Notes: generated by a model not told the origin, from the letters alone. A stretch of DNA of 16,735 bases from CAZXSK01 sp964642855 (GCA_964642855.1 CAZXSK010000075.1:1-16735), one strand, 5' to 3'; shown: positions 7,401 to 14,272, numbered from the stretch's first letter. Numbers and translations: made by a program.

Positions 7401-7644
7401 CAGCCACATTCCCGACGAGCAGCTTACCCGGGCGTTCCACACCCACGAGCTCACGCCCCAGCCCGAGGTGTTCTGCACGTTCGACGTTCGCCAGCGCGGC
7501 CTTGGAGGCAGGAGCTGTGGACCCGACACGCTGGAGCAGTACCTTGTCAAGCCGGGGCGGTACGAGCTGACGCTTCGTCTGAGGCCGCTGGACCCGGCGA
7601 GCGATCCGCGACAGGCGGGCAGGCAACTCCTGCCGGAGGCGTAG
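4453..7644 (+). CDS. lacZ: Beta-galactosidase, LacZ-type, glycoside hydrolase family 2
   Basis: The 1063-residue enzyme hydrolyses terminal beta-D-galactosides such as lactose with retention of configuration. E. coli LacZ has 1023 residues. The N-terminus carries the family signature WTNPECTGVNRLPAR. A sugar-binding jelly-roll domain (about 45-220) and an immunoglobulin-like domain (about 222-338) follow. The TIM barrel (about 340-630) holds the acid/base Glu464 in WSLGNETG and the nucleophile Glu549 in IMCEYAHSMGN. The C-terminal small-chain domain starts near 760 and contains GPELNIWRAPTDNDG. There is no signal peptide, so the enzyme is cytoplasmic. AGGAGG before the ATG is a strong ribosome site. 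No permease or LacI repressor is beside it. The segment between the two catalytic residues is about nine residues longer than in E. coli. A different preferred beta-galactoside is possible. Confidence 0.95.
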   Translation: MTAENPKPHRPWTNPECTGVNRLPARATLTPYPDGRGALRDEPDSSDRFLRLDGRWRFKLASTPEDAPDDFAAPDRDDSGWREVDVPGLFTMQGFDKPIYTNIQMPIETVPPDVPQDDNPTGLYRCRFRLPKGWAGRRVVVHFGGFESAMFCYVNGHEVGYASDSRLPSEFDVTPYLKAGENVLAAKVIRWSCGSFVEDQDHWWHAGFHREVFLRATGPTWIDDVFARPALNESLTAAELLVDVRAGVGPDADEDWTLQAQLYSPTGKAVFRKPLTEKLPLPPTQGRYAKGPFTTLHGKVSRPKLWSAETPHLYRLVVSLRDGKGKVREATTCRIGFRKIEIRDRQLLINGKCVLLKGANRHDHDDRTGKVVSRESMLADLHLMKQFNFNAVRTSHYPNDPMFYDLCDELGLYVIDEANVEAHHHYHWLCRDPRWRKLFVQRASRMVERDKNHPSIILWSLGNETGYGENHDAMAGWIRGYDPSRPLHYEGATRMGWAQPQRREPVAVYPDKPVGWVSSDVVSVMYPQVSAIIDWAKNSNDYRPFIMCEYAHSMGNSTGNLKEYWQAIESHHGLQGGFIWDWVDQGLLKTDESGKEYWAYGGDFGDEPNDANFCINGLIWPDRTPHPAMWEHKKVVQPVAIEATSPRKGTLRITNKHDFIDLGYLKGSWNVTVDGEVVQSGSLKRLRTAPGESETLDLPIEKPALAPGQEAMLNVTFQLAGDTDWAKKGHVVASEQIALPWRRKARTLARPTGEWEIDDDKERLHLASEAAEIIFNKQSGRLMQLAAAGRDLIVAGPELNIWRAPTDNDGIKRWTGQGDKPLGRWRDAGLDDLKRTCESVTVRRSRGGAVVVRIRSRATGTDPKKALTCDQTCTVWPSGDMEIRSVFRIDKRLPDLPRIGLAMVAAPGLERLTWLGRGPHENYIDRNTGAPVGLYESTVAEQYVPYILPQENGNKTDVRWMCLRDETGAGLLAAAGEAMEFGVSHIPDEQLTRAFHTHELTPQPEVFCTFDVRQRGLGGRSCGPDTLEQYLVKPGRYELTLRLRPLDPASDPRQAGRQLLPEA

Positions 7645-7645
7645 G

Positions 7646-7711
7646 AGCTCCGGAGGGTTCGCGGTGGAGTCCAGCGACGCCTTTCGCGTTGCGAACAGGC
7701 TCCCGAGAGCT
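7646..7711. repeat. Imperfect inverted repeat between lacZ and the thioesterase gene
   Basis: The left arm runs 7646-7662 (AGCTC, GGAG, GTTCGC) and the right arm 7691-7711 (GCGAAC, CTCC, GAGCT). The three blocks of five, four and six bases pair in order, with small mismatched bulges and a 28-base centre. The outer end touches the -10 of the next gene. There is no T-run, so it is not a normal terminator. Confidence 0.45.
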
Positions 7712-7716
7712 ACAAT
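7689..7716 (+). promoter_or_regulatory. Promoter of the thioesterase gene
   Basis: TTGCGA (7689-7694) and TACAAT (7711-7716) are separated by 16 bases. The transcript would start near 7723, about 27 bases before the ATG at 7750. The -35 lies in the right arm of the inverted repeat. Confidence 0.55.
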
Positions 7717-7749
7717 GCGCCCGAGCCTTTCGACCTTGCGGGAGATTCC

Positions 7750-8133
7750 ATGGACAACTACACGATCGTCAGACCGGAGCACCTGAACCATCACGGCTAC
7801 CTGTTCGGCGGGTCGATGCTTCGCTGGGTGGACGAGTACGCCTGGCTGGCAGCGACGCTGGACTACCCGCACTGTCGGCTGGTGACCATCGCGATGGATT
7901 CGAGCGTATTCCGCCACCCCGCCCCGTGCGGATCGATCCTGCGGTTCCACGTGGCGTTCGTCAGCCAGGGCAAGTCGTCGGTGACCTACCAGGTGGACGT
8001 GATGTCCGACGAACCGGGCTCGGAGACGGAAAAGAACATCTTCTCGACAACCGTGACGTTCGTGCGGGTTGATGACGAGGGAAACAAGTGCGCGCTGCCC
8101 GCCCGCGGGCCGTTGCGGTCGAAAGTGAACTGA
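7750..8133 (+). CDS. Hotdog-fold acyl-CoA thioesterase
   Basis: The 127-residue protein has the length and pattern of single-domain acyl-CoA hydrolases of the YciA/BFIT type, cytoplasmic enzymes that release free CoA from acyl-CoA. The N-terminal motif HLNHHGYLFGGSMLRWVDE (residues 11-29) matches the family's N-x-x-G-x-L-F-G-G-x-x-L-x-x-x-D turn and helix. Asp28 is in the position of the usual catalytic acid. The strands that follow (RLVTIAMDSSVFRHPAPCGSI, LRFHVAFVSQGKSSVTYQVDV, STTVTFVRVD) fit the hotdog sheet, with F-x-x-P-a-x-x-G-s being common in the family. Substrate chain length cannot be read from the sequence. GGGAG precedes the ATG. The gene has its own promoter and converges on the regulator gene with an 18-base gap. 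Confidence 0.82.
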   Translation: MDNYTIVRPEHLNHHGYLFGGSMLRWVDEYAWLAATLDYPHCRLVTIAMDSSVFRHPAPCGSILRFHVAFVSQGKSSVTYQVDVMSDEPGSETEKNIFSTTVTFVRVDDEGNKCALPARGPLRSKVN

Positions 8134-8151
8134 CGCGCCTGCTCCGTCCGG

Positions 8152-9276
8152 CTACCTTCGCGACTCTCTGCGAAACTGCGAAGGCGTCTGGCCGACCCGG
8201 TTGCGGAACTCGCGCATGAAGTACGTAGGCCTTGTGAACCCGCATTGGCGGGCGACCTGTGCAACGGTCAGGTCGGTTTCGGCCAGCAGCTCACAGGCCC
8301 TCTGTAGCTGAACCCGGCGTATTTCCTGGTGGGGACTCCTGCCCAGGTGCTGCCGCATCGATTTCTCGAGCGTTCGGCGGCCGATGCCCGCCTCCCGCGC
8401 CACCTGGGCAACGTCGATCGGATCGCACGCGCGAAGATGGATCAGGTGCAGCGCTGCGTTCAGCGCGGGGTCTTCGGTGGCCATCATGTTCGTCGATTCG
8501 CGCTCGATGACCCGCAGGGGCTGGATCAGCACGGGCTCGTCGGGCGGCGGACCACCGTCGATCAACTCTTCGAGCAGCCCGGCGGCCCGAAGGCCGACCC
8601 GTGCCCCTTCGGTGGGCACCGAGGTAATCAGCACCTGCCCCTGCTGGGTGTTCATCTCCGAATCATCCGCGCCCACGATGGCCAGGTCGCCCGGAATCTC
8701 CAGCCCGATGTCGAGACACTCATCGGCCAACACGCGCGCCAGGCGATCGTGGCAGGTCATCACCCCTATCGGCCAGTCGGAGCTTCTGAGGTGTTTCACC
8801 AGAGCGGAGATATCGTTGCCCTCGAAGGTCTGCAGGGAGCAGCCGGCCGCACTGATCGCGTCGCGGAATCCGTCTTCCCGCGCCCGGGAGAACCACACGC
8901 CCTTCACGCCGACGTACGCGAACCGCTTGAGCCCCCGATCCAGCAGGTGCTCACCGGCCAGTCGCCCGAGATGGTGGTTGTCGGTGATTACGGTCGGCAG
9001 GTCGCACCTAGCCAACCGGCCGGATACGTTGACAGCACAAATGCCGGCTGCGAGGGTCGCATCGACCAGCGGCAGGCTTGCCGCGAACACCACCATGCCG
9101 ACCACGTTTGCGTCTCTTCCGGCCTGCAGGTTGGTGATGGTTTCTGCATCGGCCGGGGCGAACCGAACGTGCCATCGCCCCCGCTGTCGTTCGTGACGGC
9201 GCAGGCCGGCTGCGATCTGGCGAGCGTAATGGTGCTGCAGGGGCAGCAAGGCAAGCACTTTGGGCCTGTCGGGCAT
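8152..9276 (-). CDS. XylR-like transcriptional regulator: LacI-type sugar-binding domain plus AraC helix-turn-helix
   Basis: The 374-residue protein joins a periplasmic-binding-protein-like sensor (about residues 5-262) to an AraC DNA-binding domain (about 275-374). This is the arrangement of E. coli XylR (392 residues). Sensor signatures are VLALLPLQHHYARQIAAGL, VITDNHHLGRLAGEHLLDRG, GVMTCHDRLARVLADEC and LAIVGADDSEMNTQ, typical of LacI-family sugar sensors. The two helix-turn-helices are IDVAQVAREAGIGRRTLEKSM and LTVAQVARQCGFTRPTYFMREF, ending in the AraC signature. ATG at 9276 is chosen because the product then begins like XylR. An ATG at 9333 would add 19 residues with no family match. 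The gene diverges from the propeller/dehydrogenase unit, which it probably controls with itself. The ligand is unknown; a pentose or similar sugar is a guess from the family. Confidence 0.9.
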   Translation of the reverse strand: MPDRPKVLALLPLQHHYARQIAAGLRRHERQRGRWHVRFAPADAETITNLQAGRDANVVGMVVFAASLPLVDATLAAGICAVNVSGRLARCDLPTVITDNHHLGRLAGEHLLDRGLKRFAYVGVKGVWFSRAREDGFRDAISAAGCSLQTFEGNDISALVKHLRSSDWPIGVMTCHDRLARVLADECLDIGLEIPGDLAIVGADDSEMNTQQGQVLITSVPTEGARVGLRAAGLLEELIDGGPPPDEPVLIQPLRVIERESTNMMATEDPALNAALHLIHLRACDPIDVAQVAREAGIGRRTLEKSMRQHLGRSPHQEIRRVQLQRACELLAETDLTVAQVARQCGFTRPTYFMREFRNRVGQTPSQFRRESRR

Positions 9277-9355
9277 GGACGGGGCACTCCAGTGTACGCG
9301 TCGCCCGGGGAGCGGCCCCACGCGGGCCGTCATGGGCGCAAAGTTGTACTTCTAT

Positions 9356-9370
9356 TGCGTATCATGCGCA
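9356..9370. promoter_or_regulatory. Candidate operator between regulator and propeller gene
   Basis: TGCGTATCATGCGCA is a near-perfect 15-bp palindrome: six of seven base pairs match around a central C. It is in the only gap between the divergent regulator and target genes and overlaps the candidate -10 of the regulator. XylR-type proteins often bind direct repeats, so the symmetry is a caution. Confidence 0.45.
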
Positions 9371-9389
9371 TTGCAGCGGCCATCGCCAA
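9361..9389 (-). promoter_or_regulatory. Possible promoter of the XylR-like regulator gene
   Basis: On the minus strand TTGGCG (9384-9389) and CATGAT (9361-9366, four of six matches) are 17 bases apart, about 85 bases before the ATG at 9276. The -10 lies within the candidate operator, as expected for autoregulation. No clear plus-strand promoter was found for the gene at 9439. Confidence 0.35.
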
Positions 9390-9438
9390 GGGGTAACCTT
9401 TCAGAGAGACCACACGCGATACAGACTCAGGAGGCATC

Positions 9439-12069
9439 ATGCGTTCTCCCCTCGTCGTTCCAATCATCGTTGCCCTGCTCCTGGTTAGCGGGCTTCACGC
9501 AGAACCCGAGATTACCGTCGAAACGCCTGGGTCACCGGCGCGGTATCGGCTGACCTTGCCCGAGGCGATGCCCGAGGGAAAGGACATCACAATCCATCTG
9601 GGCGTCCAGGACGGCGAGTTTCTTCAGGCGTGGGGCGAGATCCCCGGCAACCGGCCTGTTGTCGACGTCTTCGACGCGTCGGGGCTGAAACTGCAGGGCA
9701 ACAACAAGCTCACCGGCCAGGCGAAGATCTGGGTCAAGCTCGACAAGTACCGCCATACCTACGTCTGCCTGATCGACCTGGATGCCCGCATCGACGGCGG
9801 GAAGATCGAAGGCAGCTATGACGCGCGCTACAGCGTGCTGACCGACACGCTGATCTACGCCACCGACGACCTGGCCGTGAAGCCGGGCGAGTTCTCGCTG
9901 TTCCACTACGGCCAGGAGGTCAAGGGCAAGGTCACCTGCGCCATGCAGGAGGCCGCGGGCAAGGAAGAAGCGGAGATGGTGCTCTGGAGCCGACACCTCC
10001 TGGAGGGCCACGCCAGTTGGCAGCGTTACGTCACGATGAAGGCGGTCGTCAAGAACGGGAAGGTCACGAAGCTCCAGGTCGCCCCGACCAATGAGAGATC
10101 AGGCTGGAACGCCGAGAAACTCGAGCAGGATCTGACGTTCGACGGCAAGAAGCTCAGCGGCCGGGTGACCTTCGAGACCAAGGGCAACGGAGGGGGCACG
10201 TTTGCGGGCACCTACCGGCTGACCATCGATGCCCAGGTGGAGCACAACATCGTCAAGGGCACGGTCAAGGCCACGCGAAACGGAAAGAATTACGGGCAGG
10301 ACAGCCGGCTCAGCGGCGTCGCCGACAGCGGCCAGGCCGACAGCCGGGCCTCGGCTGTCTTCGCGCTGAACATGCCCAAGGCTGTGGAAGGCATACGGGA
10401 TCTTCGGGTCCACATCGACCGCAAAGACGGGAAGATTGCCGCGGCCAAGGCGTTTGTTCCGGAGTACCCGGAATGGTACGACGTGAAGCTCGCCAATACC
10501 CGCGGGGGCGGAGGCTTCTTCGCGGGCAAGCTGACGGTGCAGTTCCCTGCCAACACGTACATGACCACCAAGGTCCAGGCCATCGACGTGACCTACACGC
10601 TGGACATGAAGGGCTCGCCGGCGGAATCGAAGGGAACCTACCGCTGCGAGTTCGGCCAGTATACCCGCACCAGCGGCAAGCTGACCGGATCGGTGGTGGA
10701 TCTCGACTCGCTGCTTCGTCGCGACGCGATCCGCAAGGGGTACGACTGGCCGTGCTGGAACGGACCGACCTCGTCGTTCACTGCGACACCCTCAGGCCGG
10801 TCGCTTGTCGATCGTCTCGACGAAGCCCGGCTGGTGTGGATCAGCGAGCATACCCCGCCGGCGCGCTGCCAGACCACCCGCTACGGCGAAGGCAACCTGG
10901 AACGTTACATCCAGCGCGGAGGCCCGGGCGGGGGCGGATGCAGCCCGGTCGTAGCCGACGGACGCGTGTTCCTGTCCTACTTCCAGCCCGTCGAAGGCGA
11001 CACGCTGTCGGACTACGTGAAGGAACAGACCGAGAAGGGCAAGCACGTCGCGCCGATCATGTTCGCTGCAAACGGAGAGGATGTCCTGCTGTGTGTGGAC
11101 GCCGCCACGGGCAGGACGCTGTGGCGAGTGACGGTTCCGGGCGGCCGGTACTGGGCCATGAACGGCCGCCAGGGCAGCAGCAAGGGATGGTACACGACCA
11201 GCCCCGCTGCGGCGGACGGGAAAGTGGTCTTCGGAACCAGCAGCGACCAGGACTGCTGCCTGGACGTGAAAACGGGCAAGGTGCTCTGGAGTCGCAGGCT
11301 CGGGCCCACGTCGGGGCGCGTGATCATTGGCGGGGTCCTGGTACGTGCGGGGAGAGATCTCGTCGGATACGATCTGGAAACCGGCAAGGCCAAATGGACT
11401 GTCAAAGACGCCGGGGCGACCTACGCCCTGCCTGCACGCTTCAAGAGCGACGGCAAGGAGTACATCATCGTCGCCAATGAGGGCGGCGAAATGCGCTGCG
11501 TTGACCCCGAGGACGGCAGCGTGCTCTGGATCGAGAAGAAGGTCGGCTACAACAGCCTGAGCATCAGCGTCAGCGGCAACCACGTATTCTGCAACGGCAG
11601 CAAGGGCAAGCGTGGCGGATCGCTGGCGATTTACCGGATCGACCGCAAGGGCGCCACACGCATCAATACGGATCTGGGCTACTCCCCCAAGGCTGCCCCG
11701 GCTGCGGCTTGCGGCAGCCACGCTTACATCCGATTGAAGAAGCCCGACGGTCTGGCCGTGACCGACCTGAAGGGCAAGACGGTTGCCCGGTCGAAATGCA
11801 ACCTCGGAGCGGCTGGCTATGTGCAGGTCATCGACGACCGGGTGATGGTCCAGGAGGATGCCTCCCACAGCAGGACCCCCCTGCTTTGGTACGACGTCTC
11901 CAGTCCGGCAAAGACCCGCCAACTGGGCGACGTCTGGCCGACGCGTCACCGCACGACCACGTCGTACTATCCGGTGCTGATCTCCCACGCCATCGCCGAC
12001 GGGCGGATTTTCATCCGCGGACAGCGCGGGATCGTCTGCTATGATCTGCGGGCGAACGAGTCCGACTGA
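9439..12069 (+). CDS. Secreted protein with three repeated N-terminal modules and a PQQ-type beta-propeller
   Basis: The 876-residue protein begins with a classic signal peptide (MRSPLVVPIIVALLLVSGLHA) and is exported. Residues 36-420 contain three similar modules of about 100-125 residues. Each reads as a D/N-G-K/E strand, a segment near a proline, a G-K-L-T/S-G strand, a D-A/M strand and a K/E-G-S/T-Y end. A propeller follows (about 435-870) with the WPCWNGP motif at 437-443, which resembles the WPxWRGP start of planctomycete propeller proteins. Its repeats include CVDAATGRTLWR (552-563), CLDVKTGKVLWS (607-618), YDLETGKAKW (644-653) and CVDPEDGSVLW (687-697). BamB/PQQ-dehydrogenase-like blades do not by themselves prove PQQ binding, and no catalytic site is recognised. 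AGGAGG precedes the ATG. The dehydrogenase gene follows after 14 bases, so they form one unit. Confidence 0.8.
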   Translation: MRSPLVVPIIVALLLVSGLHAEPEITVETPGSPARYRLTLPEAMPEGKDITIHLGVQDGEFLQAWGEIPGNRPVVDVFDASGLKLQGNNKLTGQAKIWVKLDKYRHTYVCLIDLDARIDGGKIEGSYDARYSVLTDTLIYATDDLAVKPGEFSLFHYGQEVKGKVTCAMQEAAGKEEAEMVLWSRHLLEGHASWQRYVTMKAVVKNGKVTKLQVAPTNERSGWNAEKLEQDLTFDGKKLSGRVTFETKGNGGGTFAGTYRLTIDAQVEHNIVKGTVKATRNGKNYGQDSRLSGVADSGQADSRASAVFALNMPKAVEGIRDLRVHIDRKDGKIAAAKAFVPEYPEWYDVKLANTRGGGGFFAGKLTVQFPANTYMTTKVQAIDVTYTLDMKGSPAESKGTYRCEFGQYTRTSGKLTGSVVDLDSLLRRDAIRKGYDWPCWNGPTSSFTATPSGRSLVDRLDEARLVWISEHTPPARCQTTRYGEGNLERYIQRGGPGGGGCSPVVADGRVFLSYFQPVEGDTLSDYVKEQTEKGKHVAPIMFAANGEDVLLCVDAATGRTLWRVTVPGGRYWAMNGRQGSSKGWYTTSPAAADGKVVFGTSSDQDCCLDVKTGKVLWSRRLGPTSGRVIIGGVLVRAGRDLVGYDLETGKAKWTVKDAGATYALPARFKSDGKEYIIVANEGGEMRCVDPEDGSVLWIEKKVGYNSLSISVSGNHVFCNGSKGKRGGSLAIYRIDRKGATRINTDLGYSPKAAPAAACGSHAYIRLKKPDGLAVTDLKGKTVARSKCNLGAAGYVQVIDDRVMVQEDASHSRTPLLWYDVSSPAKTRQLGDVWPTRHRTTTSYYPVLISHAIADGRIFIRGQRGIVCYDLRANESD

Positions 12070-12083
12070 CCTCAAGGAGCACC

Positions 12084-13112
12084 ATGGCCACCAAGATGGA
12101 CGCAGCAAAACTCGACCTCGTCGAGGCAGGCACCCCGGGTGCGCAGCGTGTGGCAGTTCTGCAGGAGCCCTACCGCATCGAGATGCGTCACGCGAGGATT
12201 CCCGAGCCCGGACCCGACGAGGTCCGCATCAAAGTCCGCTACGTGGGGATCTGCGGGTCGGATCTGGAATCATACCGCGGGCTGCGGCGGCCGGAGTTTC
12301 TCTCGACCCCGGCGAGGCTGGGTCACGAAGTCTCCGGCGTGATCGACAAGCTGGGAGCGAACGTACGAGGCCTGGAAGTCGGGGCGCGCGTAACGTGTCG
12401 CTACGTCTGGGGAGCGTTCGCGGAGTACATCGTCTGCAAGCCGTTCAACATCCACACCGTTCCGGACCACCTCGACGATCGCGATATCAGCCCGATCGAG
12501 GTCCTGCCCGGCGTGCTCAATGCAGCCGAGATGGCGAACGTTTCGCTGCACACCGACGTGCTGATCATGGGACAGGGCGTCAGCGGGCTGGTGCTGACGC
12601 AGGTGCTGAGCATGCTCAGCCCGCGAAACCTGGTGGTGACGGATCTGCAGGATCACAAGCTGGCGCTGGCGAGGAAGTACGGGGCAACGCATACCTTCAA
12701 GATCCCCGATCCGCAAACGCCCACCATGGATGTCATCGGCGAGCAGTTCCCGGACGGGCTGGAGGTGGTGATCCCGGCCCTGCTGGACGGCGACGGCATG
12801 GTCGACGCCATGGAAGCTGCAGCCTTCGGGGGACGGATCATCCTGTATGGCTGCATCGGGGTCTGCAAGAAACCGTTCGACTGGCTGAAGGTCCATCGCA
12901 AGCGGCTGACGATCGCAGCGACCGAACCTCGACGGGATATCGACATGCGTCGTTACTTCGACGAGTCGATCCGGCTGGTGGAGCAGGGGCTGGTGAACCT
13001 TTCGGAGATGATCACACACACGTATCCGCTGGACGAGATCGCCGAGGCATTCGCCCATCGCGACCGGCAGGGCGACGAGTCGATCCACATCCTGGTGGAT
13101 TGCGGCGCATAG
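12084..13112 (+). CDS. Zinc-type medium-chain alcohol/polyol dehydrogenase lacking the structural-zinc lobe
   Basis: The 342-residue cytoplasmic enzyme is a medium-chain dehydrogenase/reductase of the threonine/sorbitol dehydrogenase type. Such enzymes oxidise a secondary alcohol with NAD(P)+. Catalytic zinc ligands are visible as Cys57 (GICGSDLE) and His81-Glu82 (GHEVSG), with Glu139 as a possible fourth. The Rossmann fold shows GQGVSG (163-168), and Asp187 closes the second strand (VVTDLQ), which favours NAD over NADP. The usual four-cysteine structural-zinc loop between GARVT and AFAEY is missing: only CRYVWG remains. AAGGAG precedes the ATG. The gene follows the propeller gene by 14 bases and is probably controlled by the XylR-like regulator, suggesting a sugar or polyol substrate. 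The exact substrate cannot be read. Confidence 0.88.
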   Translation: MATKMDAAKLDLVEAGTPGAQRVAVLQEPYRIEMRHARIPEPGPDEVRIKVRYVGICGSDLESYRGLRRPEFLSTPARLGHEVSGVIDKLGANVRGLEVGARVTCRYVWGAFAEYIVCKPFNIHTVPDHLDDRDISPIEVLPGVLNAAEMANVSLHTDVLIMGQGVSGLVLTQVLSMLSPRNLVVTDLQDHKLALARKYGATHTFKIPDPQTPTMDVIGEQFPDGLEVVIPALLDGDGMVDAMEAAAFGGRIILYGCIGVCKKPFDWLKVHRKRLTIAATEPRRDIDMRRYFDESIRLVEQGLVNLSEMITHTYPLDEIAEAFAHRDRQGDESIHILVDCGA

Positions 13113-13169
13113 GCCGGTGAGTGCGGATCGCCAAAGCCGTGCCCCCTTCGTGCAGCCCGGCCATATCGG

Positions 13170-13928
13170 CTAGGTTCCGTGCGACTGGTCGAGCTTGAGC
13201 ACGAGGTCGATCAGCCGCTGGTGTCCCCCTTCTGCATCCCCAATGGCCAGGTAGGTCTTGTCGCCCAGCCGCATGGCGACCATGCGACAGTGCCGGAAGC
13301 CGCAGTACCATAGCGCCTTGCCTCGAACCTGCCTCTGGTGATCGAAGTTGAGCTTCTCGGGGGGCAGGTCGGTCACGAGGAACGACACCGGTCCCAGGTC
13401 GGTTTCAACAAGGTAGCTGGCCGCGCGGTTCTCCATGAACTCCACCACCCGGGCTCCCTGTATCTGCGCCAAGTCGGATGCGGGCATGACGGGCCTGAAA
13501 CCAAGGCGGTCCTGAAAGAACGAAGCCGCCTGGGCTGGTCGATCCTGTGCCGTCAAGCCGCCACCGGAAACCAGGTTCTGCTCGTGGATGTGTTCCAGAA
13601 GCGCCTGGGCTTCGTAGGGATTTCCGCCGGTGGGCATCGTGACGGCTACCAGGACCGCCCCGAAGATCAGGGCCGCAGCCGCGGCCAGCGACGGAGCAAG
13701 CCAGAACATGCGACGCGAGGTGTCAAGGCGCTGATCGTGTCTTTCAAGTACGCTTGCTGTGATGCGTCTGGAAATCGCATCGTCGGGACGAACAGCCAGA
13801 AATGCACTGCGAAGTCGATTGCGGATCGCCAATGCTTCCTTCAGGCGTGCTTCGGACTGCTCATCGATCGGAGAGGGGATCGGCTTACCTTGGAGAATGT
13901 CTTCCATATCTTCCCTGCTCAGGCACAT
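13170..13928 (-). CDS. Anti-sigma-factor-like membrane protein (RsiW/COG5662 type)
   Basis: The 252-residue protein has a charged cytoplasmic N-terminus (1-74), one membrane span (about 75-97, FWLAPSLAAAAALIFGAVLVAV) and an outer domain of about 150 residues. The outer domain fits the pattern of transmembrane anti-sigma factors. FFQDRLGFRPVMPASD (137-152) is followed by QGARVVEFMENRAASYLV, then LGPVSFLVTDLPPE, and DKTYLAIGDAEGGHQRLIDLVLKL near the end. The cytoplasmic part lacks the HxxxCxxC zinc motif. No sigma-factor gene is beside it, so its partner is unknown and might be encoded elsewhere. Two starts are possible: ATG at 13928 (GAGGA ten bases before) or ATG at 13907 (AGGGA four bases before). 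It converges on the dehydrogenase gene with a 57-base gap that holds no clear terminator. Confidence 0.65.
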   Translation of the reverse strand: MCLSREDMEDILQGKPIPSPIDEQSEARLKEALAIRNRLRSAFLAVRPDDAISRRITASVLERHDQRLDTSRRMFWLAPSLAAAAALIFGAVLVAVTMPTGGNPYEAQALLEHIHEQNLVSGGGLTAQDRPAQAASFFQDRLGFRPVMPASDLAQIQGARVVEFMENRAASYLVETDLGPVSFLVTDLPPEKLNFDHQRQVRGKALWYCGFRHCRMVAMRLGDKTYLAIGDAEGGHQRLIDLVLKLDQSHGT

Positions 13929-14272
13929 GAATTACCAGTCCTCGGGTGTTTACCTGGGCGAACGCGCCCGCTCAGAGAGCGCACGCGCAGCCCGTCAATC
14001 TAAGTAGTCCGCTCTACGGCAGCTTCAGCAATAAGCTCTCGACCCGATCCAACATTTGTCCGGCGTGTGCCGGTTCAGGCCCCTCAATCCACCGTAATGA
14101 ACGACGCCAGATCGGCGAGGGTTCCAGGCATCGGCGAAAATCTGGGATCTGGCAGCGATTCTGAAACAAAGATCCCCCGATGGACCTACAAATGCTTGCG
14201 CCTGCGCAAGGAAGGAAGGCCCGCGGAACGATCGTCTGCGGGCCTTCCGTGTCAATCGGCGATTCACCAGCG
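13929..14272. other. Gene-free stretch upstream of the anti-sigma-like gene
   Basis: These 344 bases hold no convincing gene: short open frames on both strands give low-complexity products without ribosome sites. Seen here are the cysK terminator (14214-14248), a second small dyad just below it (GCTTGCGCCTGCGCAAG), and a five-base-pair hairpin at 13969-13981. A weak minus-strand promoter guess is TTGCTG (14026-14031) with TACTTA (14001-14006), spaced 19. No trace of a sigma-factor gene was found. Confidence 0.6.
14201..14248 (-). terminator. Rho-independent terminator of cysK
   Basis: GGAAGGCCCGC (14214-14224) and GCGGGCCTTCC (14238-14248) form a perfect 11-bp stem whose loop contains the palindrome ACGATCGT. 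On the minus strand TTCCTTGCG follows, a modest T-rich tail. It begins 24 bases after the cysK stop. Confidence 0.75.

Noticed and set aside
5410..7950. Very long open frame (846 codons) antisense to lacZ
   Set aside because: It lies opposite a clear beta-galactosidase with intact catalytic motifs. Its product is low in recognisable motifs and reflects open antisense frames common in GC-rich codon usage.
12041..13120. Second plus-strand frame (359 codons) over the dehydrogenase gene
   Set aside because: The dehydrogenase frame has clear family motifs and a ribosome site; this product has none.
13113..13169. Possible bidirectional terminator between the dehydrogenase and anti-sigma-like genes
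   Set aside because: Only scattered GC-rich pairing is present, with no T-run on either strand.
14025..14267. Minus-strand 80-codon frame between cysK and the anti-sigma-like gene
   Set aside because: It runs through the cysK terminator and shows no sigma-factor or other domain, so it is not a missing sigma partner.
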